From NCBI GenBank assembly GCA_038501625.1, contig JAZAYU010000003.1:1925001-1989000 (forward strand): a stretch of DNA of 64,000 nt, read 5' to 3'. A program made the translations under genes and the position numbers. The stretch is from Corbicula japonica (Eukaryota > Mollusca > Bivalvia > Venerida > Cyrenidae). Below the pieces are notes generated by a model. The model had not been told where the DNA came from and did not search any database. It saw only the letters and a list, made by a program, of their open reading frames with translations. Of the stretch, positions 1 through 13,000 are shown piece after piece (the first letter of the stretch is position 1; each line of letters starts with the position of its first letter).

Positions 1-570
1 AATGTATTATATTTGAGTATTTAGACACTCTGCTCATTTGCAAATAAATGAACTCGAAAAAAGTCAGATTATTTAACATAGGGGTGTTGTATTTAGTGAG
101 CATCGATAACCAATTCAATAAGGTGTACATGTTACTCATTGATTCATATGACATATGAAAAATCTATAATATGTGATCTATTTAGTTTCTAAAGTAACTG
201 TATCAAGGATAAAATTAACGGTCACATGAAGTGTACATCCGCATAAAGTCAATTTTCGTGCTAGGGGTATTTTTATCTCACCAGAATTTTGTGACCAGGT
301 GATTTTTGCGATCAAACTTAGTCTAGCTGGCTAGCTGGCAGCTGTCTAGCCGTCTTTCAGTCGGTCTGTCTGTCTGTCTGTCTGTCGGTTCGTCCATTTG
401 TCCATTTGTCTTTCTAACAAAATCCAAGGCCATCAGTTGAATTTGAATTTCAACAAAAGTTGTGGGAATTGTATATTGGTTAATGTTCTTTCAAGGTTAT
501 AAAAATAATTCATTTCTTTTAAAAAAGCTGTTTGATTTTTATTCAATTTGCTATAATTATTTCTCTTTTT
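1..570. other. AT-rich non-coding flank
   Basis: No coding signal was seen on either strand. The only structure is a short TCTG microsatellite with decayed flanks at about 362-388, followed by GTCC-type words at 390-405. These are like the tails of the tandem-repeat elements found elsewhere in the window, so this may be a worn copy of such an element. Confidence 0.5.
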
Positions 571-619
571 AAAGTTGTTGGTATGGAAACCAAAGGATTT
601 GCAATCAAGGGAATGTCAA

Positions 620-890
620 TGTCACCCAAGTAACCTAGCAACCATTTATTTTCATTTGCAACCATTTACTTTCATATCAACCAATGACTTCCAAGCCAAT
701 AAGTTACTCCAGGTAGCCATTGATTTTTCTTATCAACAGGTGACACCCATAGCATCCATCAATTTTCCTCAGTGGCCATTGACATCAATATAACAATTGC
801 TTTTCCTAATCCACCATTAATTCCATACCAACAAAGTATTCTTAGCGACCAGTGACTTTCAAAGCTACAGCTGACTTTAGTAACCAGGGA
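620..890. repeat. degenerate tandem repeat, about 24-30 bp period
   Basis: Words such as AGCAACCATT, CCAATGACTT, GTAGCCATTGA and GACCAGTGACTTT recur every 24-30 bases, giving a run of variants of 'agcaaccattgactttcat'. The open frame at 575-793 (+) lies inside it and is a by-product of the periodicity, not a gene. Confidence 0.55.
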
Positions 891-1983
891 AAAGGTGAGG
901 TGAGCAGTTCAATTCAATGTAGTTATCAAAATGACTGTAAGCAAATTATCATTGAAAGTGTAACATAGATAATTGGAAATGATCGTTTTATCAATTTATC
1001 CCATTTAAGTAAAACATGTTTTCTGCTTTGTAGGAACCTGATGAGAAGAAGGAAAAAAAAAGAACTGATGATGAAACAAAATAATCTATAGAACGACATT
1101 TTCAGTCTGAGAAACAAAGCTGTATTACTCGGGCTGATCAAATGTCATAAAGTGACAAACATACATACTCAATCCAACCAAAAAAGGATTTTATTCATCA
1201 AATGGAACATGCATTAAAGTTGTTTTATAACACCCTTTCTCTGAATAGCACTTCATACAATGATTTTCTCTTTTTTATACTTGACAACTACTTGGCTTAA
1301 TGCAATGCCATTTACGCGAAAGAATGGCTTCATTACACTTGATTTAGAGGCTATTTTAGAAGATCTAACTTCACTGGTAGCAGTTGGAATAAGTGGCTGC
1401 TTTAGATGATCCAACTTCATCTGCAGCAGTGTTTATGTTATTCGATGCTGTTTTACCAAAAATTAAAAAAAAAACATAGCTTGTGTATTTCTTGTTTTTG
1501 ACCATTAAAGTTTAACGATTCTTGACTACTAATTTCCTTAACTTGGATTATTTGGCCATGACCTACAGATGACAGTGATCTTAAATAATATATAATTTAT
1601 TTCTTGAAACTAAAATTGAGTATTTCTTGAACTGTTTGGCTCATATTCACAAATACATTTTTATTGATTTTTCCCATAACTTAAACATTTCTTGACCTTT
1701 TTTTATTCCTGTTAATACAAAGGAATCCCTGAGATAAGCACTTCTTTGAATATTTGACCTGAAGATAACATTCAACTTTGCCATAAATAGTATTTAATTT
1801 TACAAAGCATTAATTATTTCTTGAGTGTGTCACGGCGGTACGCCATCGACAAGTTCTTGTCGAGGTTTTGGTATTATTATAAGTGATAAATGAGATAAGT
1901 ATATTGTTGCATTTTTTTTAGATAACTGTTACTTCTTTAAGCTTCATATTTGAAAAGCATAACCGATTTTTTGAAAATTTCTC
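891..1983. other. non-coding, nothing recognised
   Basis: AT-rich sequence with homopolymer runs. The 71-codon frame on the minus strand at 926-1141 has low-complexity composition, no splice partners and no family resemblance. No repeat borders were found. Confidence 0.4.
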
Positions 1984-2335
1984 TCTAAGTTCTAATGTCT
2001 AAGTTCTAATATCTACGTTCTAATGTCTAAGTACCAAGTTCTAATGTATAAGTTCCTATGTCCAAGTTTTAATGTCTAAGTTCTAAGAACTAAGTTCTAA
2101 TGTCTAAGTTCTAAGAACTGAGTTCTAATGTCTAAGTTCTAATGTCCAAGTTCTAATGTCTTAGTTCTAAGAACTAAGTTCTAATGTCTAAGTTCTAAGA
2201 ACTAAGTTCTAATGTCTAAGTTCTAAGAACTAAGTTCTAATGTCTAAGTTCTAAGAACTAAGTTCTAATGTGTAAGTTCTAAGAACTAAGTTCTAATGTC
2301 TAAGTTCTAACAATTTTATTCTAAGAACTTAGTTA
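1984..2335. repeat. 14/28-bp minisatellite (AAGTTCTAATGTCT / AAGTTCTAAGAACT)
   Basis: About 25 copies of a 14-base unit alternate between AAGTTCTAATGTCT and AAGTTCTAAGAACT, giving a 28-base higher-order period. The second form contains the near-palindrome AGTTCTAAGAACT, so the array can fold on itself. A short related patch occurs at 4112-4170. Confidence 0.9.
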
Positions 2336-2862
2336 TAACATAGTTTTATAGCTTTTTTTTACATGTTTGGTAAAGATTCATTTAGGTATGCGATCCATTA
2401 TATATGTACAGATGACCCCAATTTGGAGCCAAGAGCAGGTTACACCATCAAATATTTTTGCAGAATTATGTTCCTTTGTCACATATAGAAATTGTAGCAA
2501 ATGGTATTTCAATACTATATAAGACAAAACATTTTCTTTCAATATACTTATATTATAACCACACGCGGTTTCCGAAAATTCAATAAGTTTTCTGACAATA
2601 AGCACAATTAGCATAAAAAGATATTATTTTCGACTATGACTAAACAGGTTGAATGGTCAGTAATCACACGAATTATGTAGTGCTACAAGTTATTTGATAC
2701 GATTTACGAAACCTCCTTTCATTGTGAGTCCCTGTAAAATCAATCATCTCAATCATCATCTCAGTCATCGGTAAAATTTCAATGTACGTCGGCTGTCAAA
2801 GGCCTTCTGTTATCCAACGACAACACTCGATCCTCGGTTTCGTTAATAAGGCCGTTTACTAA
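2336..2862. other. non-coding, nothing recognised
   Basis: No gene was supported. The minus-strand frame at 2378-2614 shows no family resemblance and no splice context. The right end merges into the C-terminal side of the transposase remnant that follows. Confidence 0.35.
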
Positions 2863-3545
2863 TAGGTGATCCATAAAGTTTCTAGGATATCTGTATGTCC
2901 TCTTAATCAACATGATGACCATAGTTATGTCAACCATCAAGTACACAATACTTCTTCCGCAAGTAATATCAAAATTCTTTTAGGCTCGAATATTGTGAGC
3001 GTTCCACTGCTGAGCTATCATGTCGAGTTCTGCTTGGATCAATCCATGAAACAATGTCTGAGGCATTTTGATGTGTATAAGACTTGTTGCATCCAAAACG
3101 TTTACGTCAAGTAGATCCTTGCAAAATGAAATCCACCAGTGGACCCTATGTCTACTAATCAATCCCAACAGGTGTGCTTAGTGTTCACTAGTTCCTTTGA
3201 GATCGATTTTATCGATTTCTCATTACAGACACCACAAGTCGGTAGTCAGTCACTAACTTTTGCCACATCGAACAATAACCTACACACTCCTCTAGATTTC
3301 TAAAACTCGGGTGTACGTGTTTTGCGTCGAGCAAGATTGTAGGCTTTCAGTATACGCTTAAGTTGACGCAAGCTTAGTTTACTATCACGCACAATATATA
3401 ATAACAAAATAATATCATTGTATGATAAGCTATAGAAGAAGTAATGCTTCATAAGTTCTAGTCTTATAAAATGCGTCCCTCTGAGAATGACAGCTAAATC
3501 CGTGATCACAAATCTAGTTACTGGCATAACAAGCAGCCTCATTTA
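2863..3545 (-). pseudogene. broken integrase-core (DDE) transposase fragment
   Basis: Two separated minus-strand segments look like one eukaryotic 'integrase core domain' transposase of the IS3EU-like type. The upstream part (3300-3545) reads as a helix-turn-helix region: LSYNDIILLL, then LSLRQLKRILKAYNLARRK. The downstream part (2980-3168) has VHWWISF.KDLLDVNVLD, an IHI..P..LF.GLIQAELD stretch and QQWNAHNIR, the usual C-terminal pattern of that family. A decayed 'GR..VYLM' follows near 2900. The central catalytic part is missing and the pieces are in different frames with stops, so it is inactive. I cannot see its inverted repeats. The assignment rests on motif memory. Confidence 0.55.
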
Positions 3546-4689
3546 AAACATCCATTCCCATTTAGTGACCATTTTTGTCGTCTGGAAAAGAAATAAAAGA
3601 GAAAATACAGCAATATGAAAAATAATAAAATTATAATACTCCATAGAAACCCGATAGTATCAATTATTATACAACTGACAGTTCATGATACTTTTTTAAA
3701 TATCGTTCCAAATGTTGACAAAGGGGGTTATAATAAAAAGACAAGCAACAGATACTTGGGTTATTTTCACAGGGAGCCCCTGTGTATAAACGACCATCTA
3801 GAACAGTTGGATCGGAAAGCCTAAAAATACATATTAATACATATTAAATATAAAGCTCACTGACTGAATGATTGATGGGAAGCGGAGTTACCTCCTTTTA
3901 ACAATCACACAAAACACCTCTAATGCGACCTACTGTGACATTTATTGGTAGATATACTATCAAGATCAAAATTACACTATCGATTGGATAGAATTCTTGT
4001 GAAAATATCATCAATGAATTCTAACTCACCCCTTGCTGTCGATTTTTATGTCTTCCTGCCGCTGTTGATATTCTTGAAAAAAATGGCGTTCCCCGCCTTT
4101 AAGAGATTTCTACATTCTAAGTTCTAAGACATAAGTTCTAAGATCTAACATCTAAGTTAGAATTGTTGCCTTCTAACTTTTAACTCAAAATGGCCTAATG
4201 GGCTTCCGTTGTTCATCGATCATTTCCGCAGAATGTTCGAAAGTAATTGTCGTCGAAGAGTTATTTGACATCAGAATATAGAATTATTTCATGAATGTCG
4301 CATCACGTGTTGGTACCACAAACGCAGATAAGTTTTATATGCGTTACGCAATAGGGCGTCATTTTCCGTACGATACTGTACCAGAAATCTTTACAAATTA
4401 GGCCGGTTGCCATTGTGCGACATTGCCATAGACTGTCATTTTCTAGATAAATCTGCAAAATCGTAAAGTTTCAATGCTTTTTGTACATTTTAAAAACAAA
4501 TTATACCTCTTTCCGCGAACTTCTTGAACACCCTCTTTTACGTTATTTCCATCCAACAATAGTAAAATCGATAAGGTTTTTAAAAACTGAAAAAGCATGT
4601 ATTTTATATGGAAAGGTATTCAGTATTAAATAAGTGTTGCATTTGTTGTCACAAGTACAAAAACGGTACACAGAGGATGTGGTTACCAT
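3546..4689. other. non-coding, one short minisatellite patch
   Basis: No gene was supported. At 4112-4170 a short array of TCTAAGTTCTAAGA-type units repeats the family seen at 1984-2335. The frames at 3615-3824 and 3945-4127 have no protein-like features. Confidence 0.4.
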
Positions 4690-5070
4690 ATAAAGCGAAA
4701 TATGCATATCAGTAATCGCCACCCTCACAAAACACAGCTTCCCCACGCAGCGACAACGAAGAGAGGATAAGAGAGTATGAGTAAAAAGGTATGTCAAATT
4801 CAAATCAGACACCGCAAACAATTAACGAAAATGAAACCTCTTGGCGTTACCGCATTTGAACGGTGATTGTGATTTGCCACTGCTACTTAAACCAGTTTCT
4901 AGGGTGCACCAACCTCACACTTGCCCCAACAGGTTCTCAACACACACGTACAAGTTGTTTTGGTGAAATAACTCAAACCCATCCATCAGCTCAACAATGT
5001 TGCATGCAAAAGCACTCAAACATATGCATAAGAAACTAATAGCATTGCAAAGCAAAAGGGGTGGGTACTC
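4690..5070 (-). repeat. dispersed repeat copy with GCATATCAG and CACCAACCTCAC landmarks
   Basis: This segment shares a series of landmarks with other places in the window: 'atatgcatatcag', 'cacagcttccccacgcagcg', 'taaaccagtttctagggtgc', 'accaacc', 'gcaaaagcac'. Copies or part copies lie at 7255-7345, 26105-26200, 30300-30860, 32980-33310, 43540-43640 and at the right edge (63965-64000), in both orientations. It looks like a non-autonomous DNA element family. Its exact ends were not resolved. Confidence 0.6.
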
Positions 5071-5750
5071 AATGATCTAACAAAGACTAGTGTTCCTTGA
5101 GTCAAATCCGCAAGAACACGATGACAAGGATAAAGGAAGCAAATCGAGCTTCCAGGTTCTTATACAAGCTTTTTCCATAAACCTTCATAAACTCTTGAAC
5201 ACCGGCCCCAGTCGCGCAACCAAAGAAGTTAGCATAATGATCAACTGTAGATGGGTTAATGATCAGGCCTGCGGAGCGCTGTAGAATACCAGTAACCGTT
5301 CTTTTGAATTTACAGAGATGGTTTTTACGAATAACCGGGAAAAAATTAACATTGCCCTTTTCTTCTTAAGTTTATTAATTAAATCTCCATAAAACGGTTG
5401 TGAAATACATTGTTGCAATAGTGATTTTAAACTGCCTGTATTTTTAAATTAATCTGCGATAAAATTTGAAAAAAGTTTTCCTCAATATGTGATTCTGATA
5501 ACCTTGTTTTAGAAGTTTTTCTGTTATGCAAAGGTTACATTCGTTAAAATCATAAACATCATCGCAAGCTCTAAAAAAGCGAACAAACTGTGAGATATAA
5601 ACTCCGTAAGATTTGGTGGGTTTTAAACATCGCTTGGAAGTATTCTGTGTAGTCCATAACTGTTTAAATATATCCCCAAAATAAACGCATTTTCTGTAGC
5701 TTAGTGGCTAAAAGTGGAGTTAAAGGTAATTACAGTATACCTGTTTCGAT

Positions 5751-8700
5751 AACAATAGGCCGGTGGCCAGGAACATGTTTGCTTTCCCCCCCCCCCCCCC
5801 CCCCCCCCCCCTTGGGGAATTTTGTAGACATGATTTTTCTGAAAGCCTGTTATGTCCTGGATATTTTGCAGTTTGTTTGCACTCTGGCGAGTGGGGCATA
5901 AGGGTGTTACGGAGGTTTTAATATGTTACCCCTAAAATTTGTAGAAAAATATATGGATTTTGAATCTTTAATTCTGCTCTATTCCAGATATGATTTAATG
6001 AAACTTATATTTTTATATTAGGATGAAGTATTATCTCTTGATTGATGTAGTTTTTATTTCAAAATTTTTGCACTTAGGTAACATATTTTGTGTATAACAT
6101 ACATAACCCTAAAAAGAGGAAATTTAAGTCAGAAACTTACCTGTAGGATTTTTATTTGTAATCAAACTTTGGCAATAATACATGCTTTTGAAAGCTGAAT
6201 GATCAAACAATATAACCCAGTGTGATTTTCATGAAAATCACACTGGCAATTGTAATAATTTTTCCATAATCTTATATGTTACCACATCGCTAATTCAAAC
6301 ATTATATTCTTGTTTTGGGATAAACAAGCATAAAATATAGAGTTTAATTAAATTATTGAGCTTTATATATGTAAGTGTTCTTGAAACTTTTATGACTTCA
6401 AATTTTCAACATACATAACATATGTTACTTATTAAAATAAGGCTTATTTTCTTGTTTTTAATTATTTTAAATGGTGTTAGCTGATATCTATTTGAAGAAA
6501 TTAACTATGTGTGCTCTGTGCAATGTCCTGATGTTTGTTAGCCCTGTGTAGATTTCTAATTACATTCACAGACGTTTTTTTAAACTAATATTACTGATTG
6601 AATGAAGTATTTTCTCTAAAACTGATATTGTTGTACAAAAAAACTGATTACATTTACAAAACTGTATCATGACTATGCAATCATTTTAGATTAAACTATA
6701 AAATAATAATAGTAAGAAGTTTATAGTGTATACTATGTTATGTTATGTTATGTGGTTAAAATGTTAAAGTGTTTAAGCTTGTCCTTGTAAACCTTCGAAT
6801 CTCCGTAACATATAATTCCGAAGTTACCATATTGCCAAAGTACAATGCATTAATGAATTAAATTCTAAAAAAAATAGTTTTTATATGTTATTATAATGTT
6901 ATTTTTCTTAAAGACAAATAAGTGTTAAAGAGAAACATCCTAATTTGAAAGACAATCTGTGTAATGCAGGTGATGGTAAGCTAATAGACAAGTTAACGTT
7001 GACCTTTGTATAATAATTTTTTAGGTAAAAATTCTTTTACTTGAGTCAAAAAATTTCTATATTATGCTCATGCTGTTTCAATGTTTTACAATGTGTACAC
7101 TGAACCTTAGTATTTTAGATGAATAAAACTACTTTTAAAAACATTTCAAACATCCGATAATTTAATCAGCTAATTTGTGTAAAGTTTAAATTAAGTTGTT
7201 CTCTTCTTCGTTAATTGTTTGTGGCGTCCTATTTGAATTGACATACTTATATAAAACATGCGCTCTCTCTCTCTCTTCCTCTCTTCTTTTTCGCTGCGTG
7301 GGGAGGCTGTGTTTTTTGAGTGTGGCGATTCCTGATATGCATATATTGCTTTTTTTTTAATTTGTTATAGATCAACTTTAACATAATATAATATTATATA
7401 AAAATATTTATCAAAATGTTATTTAACTAATCATTTGCAGTTTCTTGCTTTTCTTTTCTTATTGTATTTGCTGATTATTAAAGTAAAAATTTGTAACATA
7501 TTATAGGATGACTAAAGACATAAATAGTACAATAAAATGATAAAAAAAAATGTTAATTTTGTTTATTCTTTCTTTCCTACATTTTGTTAGAACAAATTAA
7601 TGTTATCTGTCTCAATCAAGAGTATCTGGACTTAGCTTTAGACTGGATGCAACAGCCCATGATTATTTCAAACGTTAGCTGTATTACAATGTTGTCACTG
7701 AGCCATATTGATAGGTTTATTGTTAATTTAAAAAGATTTAAAATAGGACGAACTTGAACAATCTACATCATACAACACATTTGTTTCAAGACATATTGAG
7801 CAGTACACAGATCATTAACCTCTAAAGTTTAACTACATTTAAATTTAAAAAATACATTTCTGTTTAATATCACCAGCATCAATACCTTAATTTCCTTTTG
7901 TAACATAATTCTTAATAACATATTACCTATTTGATTGCAAGATACATAAAGTGCCGGAAGGTTGGTAACTAAAATACGTTCTATTGGGTAACATATTAAA
8001 CAATGTTGATTTATGATATGGTTTTTATTTTTATTATGATATAAAGCTAACTAATCGTTAAAACTCATGAAGATGTGTATTTAAACAAAAACAATTACAC
8101 CTTAACTTCAAATTTATTAACCATAGGCATAATTATATGATATATCATAATATTAAAGTCACATATAACTAAAGTTATAGATAATATTAACAAAGTGTTT
8201 AACACAGTTTACATTTAAATCACACAATATGTCTTTCAGAGTTTATTTCTTTATAATTTATCTTATTTATAAATATTTTATTTGCTATCTTTGAGATGTT
8301 TTTTCAATTTTTTTTTCTTCATATATTTTTGTTTTTGGAATTTACAAATATATGTATTTATTTACATACATTAAACAAGAAGTGTGTCTCAATCTGACTT
8401 TATTACATTTAAATACTGCATTCTTATTTATATTAATGAATTAAGCAAATAAAACAGACATTACTTGCTAATGTAAGTAAGAAATGTTTCATACAACTTT
8501 TAAAACTAGGTTTTGATGTTATGTAACATATCTTAATGACTATTTATAGACCTGTACCGTAGATTGCAGATGTTTTATTGCATTAAAATTAAAAAACAAC
8601 AACATCTTCCTGGTGTAGAAAAAATAGGTTTATTTCAGAACTTTTATAATTGTCAATTATTTCTTCAACGCATAAAGTTTTCTCAAAGGTCACATATTCA

Positions 8701-9362
8701 AACAGGCGTTACGGTAAAACGCCCCACTTGCCAGAAAGCAAACAAATTGCAAAATGCGAAGAATGGGATAAGCTTTTAGAAAAACATACCCTTCAAAATT
8801 CCCCCATGGGGGAGGAGGGTCTATTGGCAGCTCAATGTCTAATACATGTATGGCTTGTTTTCCCATTTCCTTTTCTTTCGGTAACATATTTCAATACAGC
8901 GTTACGGGCTTTTGTCCCAATGTATATCACTGTATTATATTTGTCCTGAATTCTCATTTATCTTACTATATTTTACTTATAAGCACAAATTACTTGCTAC
9001 TGCACGTAAGAAATGTTTTATACATCTTATTTAAGTAGGTTTTTATGTTAAGTAACATAACTTAATCACTATTTTAGACCAATACCTTAGGTTACAGATG
9101 TTTTATTGCATTAGTAAATAGATTAGAGCTTTCTGGTGTAGAATAAATAGGTTTATTTTAGAACTTTTACAATTGTCCAATATTTCATTCTTACACAAGC
9201 TTTTTTTCAAAGGTAACATATTCAAACAGGCGTTACGGAAAAACGCACCACTCGCCAGAGTGCAAACAAATTGCAAAATGCGTAGAATGGTATAGGCTTT
9301 CAGAAAAACATACCTCTCAAAATTCCCCAAGGGGGGGGGGGGGGAGGGGGGTCTATTGGCAG
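5751..9362. repeat. 3.6 kb composite element with inverted terminal arms
   Basis: A plus-strand arm at 5751-5935 (poly-C tract, CTTGGGGAATTTTG, TTTCTGAAAGCCT, GTTTGCACTCTGGCGAGTGG, GTGTTACGG) reappears inverted at 9214-9362 and again at 8690-8840. The right end is itself a tandem duplication: about 8455-8840 is repeated with an offset of about 528 bases at 8985-9370. The interior is AT-rich, has no coding frame and is strewn with the word GTAACATA or its complement, at least twelve times (for example 6078, 6806, 7493, 7900, 7988, 8524, 8881, 9051, 9214). It is probably a non-autonomous DNA transposon or a nest of several. No target duplication was identified. Confidence 0.6.
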
Positions 9363-10072
9363 CTCAAGGTCAAAATAATCAGTAAACGGGGACAGCAAGT
9401 AAGGTGTAAACGCATTATTCTAACTATTTATTATTTTGTTTGAGTACAGCGTAATACAGTACTACAGTTTTCAATGTTTTATTTGGGATTATTAATGTTC
9501 ATTGAAGTAATAATTTTGTGCATTTGAATTTTGTGTAAAAATAAATGATGTAAATTGCAATTTAACTTCAAATACAACTCGAAAATATTACATAAAATAT
9601 TAAATTTGTTTCAATAATGATTGTTGCTTGCGTGATGCAGGTGTGTCTTTTAGTGTCTTTTTTAATAAAAAAATATGGGTATAGTAGATCAATCTAAGCT
9701 ATAAGCGCAAATTAAAATTAAGCGCATATTCGGCGTCTTAAATATATGCTCATATCAAAAATAGCCGCATAAAAGTGTCTCAAATTTAAAACTAAGCGTA
9801 TGCGCCTGTTTTCAAGATTCTACAGCAAATATGTGAAATTATTAGTACCATGAACAATTTTACCACCTTAAATGTATTTAGTTGAATGCCTTGACATACT
9901 TGTGCAAAATTTCATGCTTTGTCATAAGTGCAGTAATTTTCAAGATTCCGCTCTATATTATCTATGGTTGAATGCACTGTTGATCGTTTTGCATTTAAGT
10001 TAATATTTATTATGAAATACAAAACAATGCGAATATCATATTGTTAATTTTGACTTAGAAACGTTTTACAAG
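9363..10072. promoter_or_regulatory. upstream flank of the membrane-protein gene
   Basis: AT-rich sequence with no competing gene, followed by the start codon at 10073. No TATA box was seen in the last 100 bases. The start context is CAAGATGG, with A at -3 and G at +4, a good eukaryotic initiation context. The transcription start cannot be placed from sequence. Confidence 0.3.
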
Positions 10073-13000
10073 ATGGCAGCAAACACAATTTATCGTGTGA
10101 CAGGAATATTTCTATCGTCCACTGTAGCACTTTTAGGTAAGTTTAAATCATTTATGAGGCATAAAAACCGACCGATTTATTTATAAATTTTTGTACTCTT
10201 GTGTGTTTGTGTTTATTTAGAAACGACCTTGGCGAAGCGAATGTTTGTACTCAAAAGATGTAAACATATTTATTTGTCACGGCGTTGTAAGCAAAACGTA
10301 AATATGGTATATATTATTAATCTTTGATTTGAAAACATTATTATAGGGGAATACATAGTGATTGGTCGTCGATTTACTTGTTCAATGACTTTGTAATAGC
10401 ACACACGTTTGTATTTGTCAGTAACTGGATGTTACATGCATTAATTTATGTCTTTTGCAAACTGATTGAAATCATCTCCTGAAAATCGCTACGCTATCAG
10501 GATCCGACGACGAGTTACTAAAACGTGCTTTTATCACTAACCCCTTGAACCAATCAGATTGTCGCCTACAAAATCTCAACAGTAAAAGTAAACATAGTAT
10601 TTGTTGACAGCCTGCGTAAGACATATTGTACTGAAGATATATGTGATTATATAGTATTGCATTTATTATAGCCCGCCGATGAAATCGGGAGGGGGGTATT
10701 GTTTTCGCGTTGTCCGTCCGTCACGCCGTCCATCCGTCACGCTGTCCGTCCGTCCGAATTTCGTTTTCGCGCTATTTCTTTGCAACCACTGGATGGATTT
10801 CAACGAAATTTTGTGGGAATCATCAGTACCAAGAGGAGATGCGCATGTCGTCGTCCTGTTCCGGTCAGACTGTTTAACACAGAGTTATGGCCCTTTAATA
10901 ACCTATGCATTATGCATAAAGAGCAGTATTCATTTCCGCGCTATGTTTTCGCAACTACTGAATAGAATTCAATGAAACTTTCTGGAAGCCATGTATACCA
11001 AGAGCATATGCGCATTTCGTTGCTTGTTCCGGTCAGACCATTTAACACAGAGTTATGGCCCTTTGATAACTTATGCATTTTGCATATAGAGCAGTTTCGT
11101 TTCTGCGCTATTTCTCTGCAATTATTGGATGGATTTCAATGAAACTTTCTGGGAGCCATCAATACCAAGAGGAGTTGCGCATATTGTCTTCTTGTTCCGG
11201 TCAGACTTTTAAACACAGAGTTATTGCCCTTTGATAACTTATGCATTATGCATATGCAGCAGTATTCGTTTCTGTGCTATTTCTCTGCAACCCTTGGATG
11301 GATTTCAATGAAACTTTCTGGGAGCCATCAATACCAAGAGGAGATGCGAATATCGTTCCGGTCAGACTGTTTATCATAGAGTTATGGCCCTTTGATAACT
11401 TATGCATTATGCATATAGAGCAGTATTTGTTTCGGTGCTGTTTCTCTGCAACTACCAGATATATTTCAATGAAACTTTCTGGGAGCCATCAATACCCAGA
11501 GGAAGTGCGCATATCGTTCCGGTCACACTGTTGAACACAGAGTTATGGTCTTTGATAACGTATGCATTATGCATATTGAGCAGTATTTGTTTCGATGCTG
11601 TTTCTCTGCTACTACCAGATGGATTTCAATGAAACTTTCTGGGAGCTTTCAATACCAAGAGGAAACAGCATATTGTCGTCTTGTTCCAGTCAGACTGTTC
11701 AACACAGAGTTATGGTCCTTTGAATACTTATGCATTATGCATATACAGCAGTATTCGTTTCTGCGCTATTTCTCTGCAACTACTGGATGGATTTCAATGA
11801 ATGTTTCTTGAAACCTTCAATACCCAAAGGAGATGCGCATATTGTTTTCCTGCTTCAGTCAGACCCTTTAACACAGACGTATGGCCCTTTGATAAGTTAT
11901 GCATTTTGCTTGTAGAACATAATTCGTTTCCTTGCTATTTCTCTGAAACTACTGGATGAATTTCATAGAAACTATGGAAACCATCAATACCAAGAAAGAT
12001 GCCCATATTATTATCTTGTTCTGGTCTGACCGTTAAACACACAGTTATGGCCCTGTAATAAGTTATGCACTATGCATATAGAGAAGTACTCGTTCCCGCG
12101 CTACTTCTCACTATCTTCTGCATGGAGTTCAATTAAATACCGCGCTATTTTTAACTACTGCGTTCTTCATTTCAACAACTTGAAGACTTTACGTCTTATT
12201 CTTATATTCTGGTGAGCTGCCCAACCCTTTTCACCATCTGAAGTTTTTTTTTTCACTGTTTTTGCCATGATAAATATCTAAATAAAGCCCTATGTCTTCA
12301 GCTGTTGTGTTATAATAACCAGTACTCGGCAGGGTATATAAATCCAACGAATTTGCTTGTTTCTACTGTAATGACCTCTTCAGATCATTTTGCGAGTGTT
12401 ATAAATCATGCTTCAGGTGTTGACAATTTCTTAAAATAGCAATCGGGGAAAACCGCTATAGCTTACATGCGGTGTCTGCGGGCCGTCATCAGATCTAACA
12501 GTTTGTTAGATCTGACTTTAGTGAGATTGAGTTCTTGCTGATTTGAATCAAGGAATGCTGGGTTGAAGGTTATAAATCTGAGATTGGAAACCAGTCTCAA
12601 ATCTCAAGCATCTGATTGGCTGAAATGTCGACCAGTCGCCATTTCAGCCAATCAGATGCTTGAGATTTGAGACTGGTTTCCAATCTCAGCTTTATAACCT
12701 TCAGCCCTGGTTTCAATAAGGTCATAGACGAACCATCTATTCGACTTGATAAAAGCATTAGCTTCCAGTATGTTTTTGTGTGTGTTTTTATGCCCCCACA
12801 AAGTGGGAGGCATATAGAGTTGCACTCGTCCGTCCGTCCGTACGTCCGTCCGTCCGTACGTCCGTACGTCCCCAAATCTTGTGGCATCAACTCCTCCTAA
12901 ACTATAAGGCGGATTTGTTTTAAACTTGCACAGATGATCAAGCAGGATGTGTAGATGATCATAAAGAAAGGTTTTTTCCTGCGACCATTTTTACTAGAGT

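Noticed and set aside
10679..11915. Series of 60-98-codon plus-strand frames with similar translations
   Set aside because: They are translations of the 165-bp tandem unit. Similarity comes from the repeat, the frames end at unit mutations, and there are no splice or start features.
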